Shown: positions 58,201 through 64,000 of the stretch, piece after piece
How positions within the stretch are numbered: position 1 is the stretch's first letter
How the letters are laid out: each line of letters starts with the position of its first letter
Origin: Bathymodiolus brooksi
Lineage: Eukaryota > Mollusca > Bivalvia > Mytilida > Modiolidae
NCBI GenBank assembly: GCA_963680875.1
Contig: OY804588.1
Location: 79,694,829-79,758,828, forward strand
Direction: 5' to 3'
Length of the DNA: 64,000 nt
Made by a program: the position numbers and the translations under genes
The notes under the pieces: model-generated
What the model saw: only the letters and a program-made list of their open reading frames with translations
Databases searched by the model: none
Told to the model about the DNA's origin: nothing

Positions 58201-61200
58201 TCTCTCTTTGGTTTTCTATGTAGTGTTTTACCGTAATCTGTTTTAGTGGGGTTCGTTGTTGTTCTATCTTTGGTTTTCTATGTAGTGTTTTACCGTAATC
58301 TGTTTTAGTGGGGTTCGTTGTTGTTCTATCTTTGGTTTTCTATGTAGTGTTTTACCGTAATCTGTTTTAGTAGGGTTCGTTGTTGTTCTATCTTTGGTTT
58401 TCTATGTAGTGTTTTACCGTAATCTGTTTTAGTAGGGTTCGTTGTTGTTCTATCTTTGGTTGTCTATGTAGTGTTTTACCGTAATCTGTTTTAGTAGGGT
58501 TCGTTGTTGTTCTATCTTTGGTTTTCTATGTAGTGTTTTACCGTAATCTGTTTTAGTGGGGTTCGTTGTTGTTCTATCTTTGGTTTTCTATGTAGTGTTT
58601 TACCGTAATCTGTTTTAGTAGGGTTCGTTGTTGTTCTATCTTTGGTTTTCTATGTAGTGTTTTACCGTAATCTGTTTTAGTAGGGTTCGTTGTTGTTCTA
58701 TCTTTGGTTTTCTATGTAGTGTTTTACCGTAATCTGTTTTAGTAGGGTTCGTTGTTGTTCTATCTTTGGTTTTCTATGTAGTGTTTTACCGTAATCTGTT
58801 TTAGTAGGGTTCGTTGTTGTTCTATCTCTGGTTTTCTATGTAGTGTTTTATCGTAATCTGTTTTAGTAGAGTTCGTTGTTGTTTTATCTTTGGTTTTCTA
58901 TGTAGTGTTTTACCATAATCTGTTTTAGTAGGGTTCGTTGTTGTTCTATCTTTGGTTTTCTATGTAGTGTTTTACTGTAATCTGTTTTAGTAGGGTTCGT
59001 TGTTGTTCTATGTTTGGTTTTCTATGTAGTGTTTTATCGTAATCTGTTTTAGTAGAGTTCGTTGTTGTTTTATCTTTTGTTTTCTATGTAGTGTTTTGCC
59101 GTAATCTGTTTTAGTAGGGTTCGTTGTTGGTCTATCTTTGGTTTTCTATGTAGTGTTTTACTGTAATCTGTTTTAGTAGGGTTCGTTGTTGTTCTATGTT
59201 TGGTTTTCTATGTAGTGTTTTATCGTAATCTGTTTTAGTAGGGTTCGTTGTTGTTCTATGTTTGGTTTTCTATGTAGTGTTTTACTGTAATCTGTTTTAG
59301 TAGAGTTCGTTGTTGTTCTATTTTTGGTTTTCTATGTAGTGTTTTACTGTAATCTGTTTTAGTAGAGTTCGTTGTTGTTCTATCTTTAGTTTTCTATGTA
59401 GTGTTTTACCGTAATCTGTTTTAGTAGGGTTCGTTGTTGTTTTATCTTTGGTTTTCTATGTAGTGTTTTACCGTAATCTGTTTTAGTAGGGTTCGTTGTT
59501 GTTTTATCTTTGGTTTTCTATGTAGTGTTTTGCCGTAATCTGTTTTAGTAGGGTTCGTTGTTGTTCTATCTTTGGTTTTCTATGTAGTGTTTTACTGTAA
59601 TCTGTTTTAGTAGGGTTCGTTGTTGTTCTATGTTTGGTTTTCTATGTAGTGTTTTACTGTAATCTGTTTTAGTAGAGTTCGTTGTTGTTCTATCTTTAGT
59701 TTTCTATGTAGTGTTTTACCGTAATCTGTTTTAGTAGAGTTCGTTGTTGTTTTATCTTTGGTTTTCTATGTAGTGTTTTACCGTAATCTGTTTTAGTAGA
59801 GTTCGTTGTTGTTTTATCTTTGGTTTTCTATGTAGTGTTTTAACCGTAATCTGTTTTAGTAGAGTTCGTTGTTGTTCTATCTTTTGTTTTCTATGTAGTG
59901 TTTTACTGTATTCTGTTTTAGTAGAGTTCGTTGTTGTTGAATCTTTGGTTTTCTATGTAGTGTTTTACCGTAATCTGTTTTAGTAGAGTTCGTTGTTGTT
60001 CTATCTTTTGTTTTCTATGTAGTGTTCTACTGTAATCTGTTTTAGTAGAGTTCGTTGTTGTTCTGTCTTTGGTTTTCTATGTAGTGTTTTACCGTAATCT
60101 GTTTTAGTGGGGTTCGTTGTTGTTCTATCTTTGGTTTTCTATGTAGTGTTTTACCGTAATCTGTTTTAGTGGGGTTCGTTGTTGTTCTATCTTTGGTTTT
60201 CTATGTAGTGTTTTACCGTAATCTGTTTTAGTAGTGTTCGTTGTTGTTCTATCTTTGGTTTTCTATGTAGTGTTTTACTGTAATCTGTTTTAGTAGAGTT
60301 CGTTGTTGTTCTCTCTTTGGTTTTCTATGTAGTGTTTTACCGTAATCTGTTTTAGTGGGGTTCGTTGTTGTTCTATCTTTGGTTTTCTATGTAGTGTTTT
60401 ACCGTAATCTGTTTTAGTGGGGTTCGTTGTTGTTCTATCTTTGGTTTTCTATGTAGTGTTTTACCGTAATCTGTTTTAGTAGGGTTCGTTGTTGTTCTAT
60501 CTTTGGTTTTCTATGTAGTGTTTTACCGTAATCTGTTTTAGTAGGGTTCGTTGTTGTTCTATGTTTGGTTTTCTATGTAGTGTTTTATCGTAATCTGTTT
60601 TAGTAGGGTTCGTTGTTGTTCTATGTTTGGTTTTCTATGTAGTGTTTTACTGTAATCTGTTTTAGTAGAGTTCGTTGTTGTTCTATTTTTGGTTTTCTAT
60701 GTAGTGTTTTACTGTAATCTGTTTTAGTAGAGTTCGTTGTTGTTCTATCTTTAGTTTTCTATGTAGTGTTTTACCGTAATCTGTTTTAGTAGGGTTCGTT
60801 GTTGTTTTATCTTTGGTTTTCTATGTAGTGTTTTACCGTAATCTGTTTTAGTAGGGTTCGTTGTTGTTTTATCTTTGGTTTTCTATGTAGTGTTTTGCCG
60901 TAATCTGTTTTAGTAGGGTTCGTTGTTGTTCTATCTTTGATTTTCTATGTAGTGTTTTACTGTAATCTGTTTTAGTAGGGTTCGTTGTTGTTCTATCTTT
61001 GGTTTTTTATGTAGTGTTTTACTGTAATTTGTTTTAGTGGAGTTCGTTGTTGTTTTATCTTTGGTTTTCTATGTAGTGTTTTACCGTAATCTGTTTTAGT
61101 AGGGTTTGTTGTTGTTCTATCTTTGGTTTTCTATGTAGTGTTTTACCGTAATCTGTTTTAGTAGAGTTCGTTGTTGTTGAATCTTTGGTTTTCTATGTAG

Positions 61201-64000
61201 TGTTTTACCGTAATCTGTTTTAGTAGAGTTCGTTGTTGTTCTATCTTTAGTTTTCTATGTAGTGTTTTACTGTAATCTGTTTTAGTAGAGTTCGTTGTTG
61301 TTGAATCTTTGGTTTTCTATGTAGTGTTTTACCGTAATCTGTTTTAGTAGAGTTCGTTGTTGTTCTATCTCTGGTTTTCTATGTAGTGTTTTACCGTAAT
61401 CTGTTTTAGGACAGTTCGTTGTTGTTCTATCTTTTGTTTTCTATGTAGTGTTCTACTGTAATCTGTTTTAGTAGAGTTCGTTGTTGTTCTGTCTTTGGTT
61501 TTCTATGTAGTGTTTTACCGTAATCTGTTTTAGTGGGGTTCGTTGTTGTTCTATCTTTGGTTTTCTATGTAGTGTTTTACCGTAATCTGTTTTAGTAGAG
61601 TTCGTTGTTGTTCTATCTTTGGTTTTCTATGTAGTGTTTTAACCGTAATCTGTTTTAGTAGAGTTCGTTGTTGTTCTATCTTTTGTTTTCTATGTAGTGT
61701 TTTACTGTATTCTGTTTTAGTAGAGTTCGTTGTTGTTGAATCTTTGGGTTTCTATGTAGTGTTTTACCGTAATCTGTTTTAGTAGAGTTCGTTGTTGTTC
61801 TATCTTTTGTTTTCTATGTAGTGTTCTACTGTAATCTGTTTTAGTAGAGTTCGTTGTTGTTCTGTCTTTGGTTTTCTATGTAGTGTTTTACCGTAATCTG
61901 TTTTAGTGGGGTTCGTTGTTGTTCTATCTTTGGTTTTCTATGTAGTGTTTTACCGTAATCTGTTTTAGTGGGGTTCGTTGTTGTTCTATCTTTGGTTTTC
62001 TATGTAGTGTTTTACCGTAATCTGTTTTAGTAGTGTTCGTTGTTGTTCTATCTTTGGTTTTCTATGTAGTGTTTTACCGTAATCTGTTTTAGTAGAGTTC
62101 GTTGTTGTTCTCTCTTTGGTTTTCTATGTAGTGTTTTACCGTAATCTGTTTTAGTGGGGTTCGTTGTTGTTCTATCTTTGGTTTTCTATGTAGTGTTTTA
62201 CCGTAATCTGTTTTAGTGGGGTTCGTTGTTGTTCTATCTTTGGTTTTCTATGTAGTGTTTTACCGTAATCTGTTTTAGTAGGGTTCGTTGTTGTTCTATC
62301 TTTGGTTTTCTATGTAGTGTTTTACCGTAATCTGTTTTAGTAGGGTTCGTTGTTGTTCTATCTTTGGTTGTCTATGTAGTGTTTTACCGTAATCTGTTTT
62401 AGTAGGGTTCGTTGTTGTTCTATCTTTGGTTTTCTATGTAGTGTTTTACCGTAATCTGTTTTAGTGGGGTTCGTTGTTGTTCTATCTTTGGTTTTCTATG
62501 TAGTGTTTTACCGTAATCTGTTTTAGTAGGGTTCGTTGTTGTTCTATCTTTGGTTTTCTATGTAGTGTTTTACCGTAATCTGTTTTAGTAGGGTTCGTTG
62601 TTGTTCTATCTTTGGTTTTCTATGTAGTGTTTTACCGTAATCTGTTTTAGTAGGGTTCGTTGTTGTTCTATCTTTGGTTTTCTATGTAGTGTTTTACCGT
62701 AATCTGTTTTAGTAGGGTTCGTTGTTGTTCTATCTCTGGTTTTCTATGTAGTGTTTTATCGTAATCTGTTTTAGTAGAGTTCGTTGTTGTTTTATCTTTG
62801 GTTTTCTATGTAGTGTTTTACCATAATCTGTTTTAGTAGGGTTCGTTGTTGTTCTATCTTTGGTTTTCTATGTAGTGTTTTACTGTAATCTGTTTTAGTA
62901 GTGTTCGTTGTTGTTCTATGTTTGGTTTTCTATGTAGTGTTTTATCGTAATCTGTTTTAGTAGAGTTCGTTGTTGTTTTATCTTTTGTTTTCTATGTAGT
63001 GTTTTGCCGTAATCTGTTTTAGTAGGGTTCGTTGTTGGTCTATCTTTGGTTTTCTATGTAGTGTTTTACTGTAATCTGTTTTAGTAGGGTTCGTTGTTGT
63101 TCTATGTTTGGTTTTCTATGTAGTGTTTTATCGTAATCTGTTTTAGTAGGGTTCGTTGTTGTTCTATGTTTGGTTTTCTATGTAGTGTTTTACTGTAATC
63201 TGTTTTAGTAGAGTTCGTTGTTGTTCTATTTTTGGTTTTCTATGTAGTGTTTTACTGTAATCTGTTTTAGTAGAGTTCGTTGTTGTTCTATCTTTAGTTT
63301 TCTATGTAGTGTTTTACCGTAATCTGTTTTAGTAGGGTTCGTTGTTGTTTTATCTTTGGTTTTCTATGTAGTGTTTTACCGTAATCTGTTTTAGTAGGGT
63401 TCGTTGTTGTTTTATCTTTGGTTTTCTATGTAGTGTTTTGCCGTAATCTGTTTTAGTAGGGTTCGTTGTTGTTCTATCTTTGGTTTTCTATGTAGTGTTT
63501 TACTGTAATCTGTTTTAGTAGGGTTCGTTGTTGTTCTATGTTTGGTTTTCTATGTAGTGTTTTACTGTAATCTGTTTTAGTAGAGTTCGTTGTTGTTCTA
63601 TCTTTAGTTTTCTATGTAGTGTTTTACCGTAATCTGTTTTAGTAGAGTTCGTTGTTGTTTTATCTTTGGTTTTCTATGTAGTGTTTTACCGTAATCTGTT
63701 TTAGTAGAGTTCGTTGTTGTTTTATCTTTGGTTTTCTATGTAGTGTTTTAACCGTAATCTGTTTTAGTAGAGTTCGTTGTTGTTCTATCTTTTGTTTTCT
63801 ATGTAGTGTTTTACTGTATTCTGTTTTAGTAGAGTTCGTTGTTGTTGAATCTTTGGTTTTCTATGTAGTGTTTTACCGTAATCTGTTTTAGTAGAGTTCG
63901 TTGTTGTTCTATCTTTTGTTTTCTATGTAGTGTTCTACTGTAATCTGTTTTAGTAGAGTTCGTTGTTGTTCTGTCTTTGGTTTTCTATGTAGTGTTTTAC
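58200..64000 (+). repeat. Rearranged further partial copies of the 41- and 125-unit material
   Basis: The same marker units recur, but at changed spacings: GTTTTAGGAC at 61403 is 3,908 bp (63 units plus 2) after the one at 57495, and GTGTTCG units lie at 58125, 60234 and 62033. A jump is visible near 60.54 kb, where CTATGTTTGG units follow directly on a TTTGG run. This looks like a deletion derivative of the preceding block. Confidence 0.75.

Larger units (their letters stand above)
10729..64000 (+). repeat. 62-bp satellite array, about 859 head-to-tail units, continues past the window
   Basis: One uninterrupted array in a single orientation with no insertion that I can see. An exact consensus-type unit is 38901-38962, starting TTCGTTGTTG and ending GTTTTAGTAGGG. 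Composition of that unit: 33 T, 14 G, 8 A, 7 C. Almost all units are 62 bp. Variation is concentrated at unit positions 13-17 (CTATC, GAATC, TTATC, CTGTC, CTCTC, CTATG, CTATT), 19-21 (TTG, TTA, TTT, CTG), 41-44 (ACCG, ACTG, ATCG, GCCG, ACAG) and 59-61 (AGG, AGA, GGG, AGT, AGC). Because 62 is not a multiple of three and every frame has stops, there is no coding capacity on either strand. The array is cut at 64000. Whether it is centromeric, subtelomeric or interstitial cannot be told from here. Confidence 0.99.

Noticed and set aside
10729..64000. CRISPR-like array (regular short repeats)
   Set aside because: Units are contiguous with no unique spacers, are 62 bp throughout, and lie in eukaryotic-type sequence. 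It is a satellite.
10729..64000. Telomere-related repeat because each unit contains TAGGGTT
   Set aside because: Only one 7-base match per 62-bp unit, frequently changed to TAGAGTT or TGGGGTT, with no tandem TTAGGG.

Overview
The window reads as invertebrate nuclear DNA, most likely from a bivalve mollusc and perhaps a mussel-like (mytilid) lineage. The basis is recognition of repeat families, not genes. Several AT-rich interspersed repeats match sequences I recall as recurrent in mussel and other mollusc genomic DNA: tRNA-headed SINEs with a conserved tail, the element at 5283-5465 and its relative at 8318-8432, and the fragment at 4015-4140. I could not run a search, so the taxonomic call is moderate. 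I find no protein-coding gene, exon, tRNA, rRNA or CRISPR array that I can support. The open frames are short, low-complexity, or fall inside repeats.

Layout. Positions 1-10,728 are gene-poor, AT-rich sequence crowded with small or broken mobile elements. These include a SINE family on the minus strand (139-460, and 6524-6784 with a 13-bp target duplication) and a second SINE family (1514-1771 plus a head fragment at 3424-3535). There are two short elements with terminal inverted repeats (2370-2544 and 9484-9732), a 53-bp minisatellite (2839-3298), a 138-bp foldback (7750-7887), and a SINE-like head with a 40-A run downstream (about 9125-9460).

Positions 10,729-64,000 (83% of the window) are one head-to-tail satellite array with a 62-bp monomer. 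It holds about 859 units, all in one orientation, and runs off the right edge. It is not a simple array. Diagnostic monomer variants recur at fixed long distances, so blocks of many monomers were duplicated in tandem. Spacings are about 496 bp (8 units) near the left edge, 620 and 1,674 bp (10 and 27 units) at 14.8-18.1 kb, 2,914 bp (47 units) at 20-25 kb, 6,386/6,448 bp (103/104 units) at 21.6-34.4 kb, 3,473 bp (56 units) at 33.6-38.6 kb, 2,543 bp (41 units) at 41.3-46.4 kb and 7,753 bp (125 units) at 42.7-58.2 kb. Block size tends to grow from the edge inward.

The most interesting observation is that the monomer resembles part of the interspersed element at 5283-5465 (minus strand), including an exact 12-base match in register with further similarity on both sides. 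This suggests the satellite arose by tandem amplification of a piece of a dispersed repeat. The array has strong strand asymmetry (T+G about 76% on the + strand), one nearly invariant CpG inside TTCGTTG, and one CpG that varies constantly.
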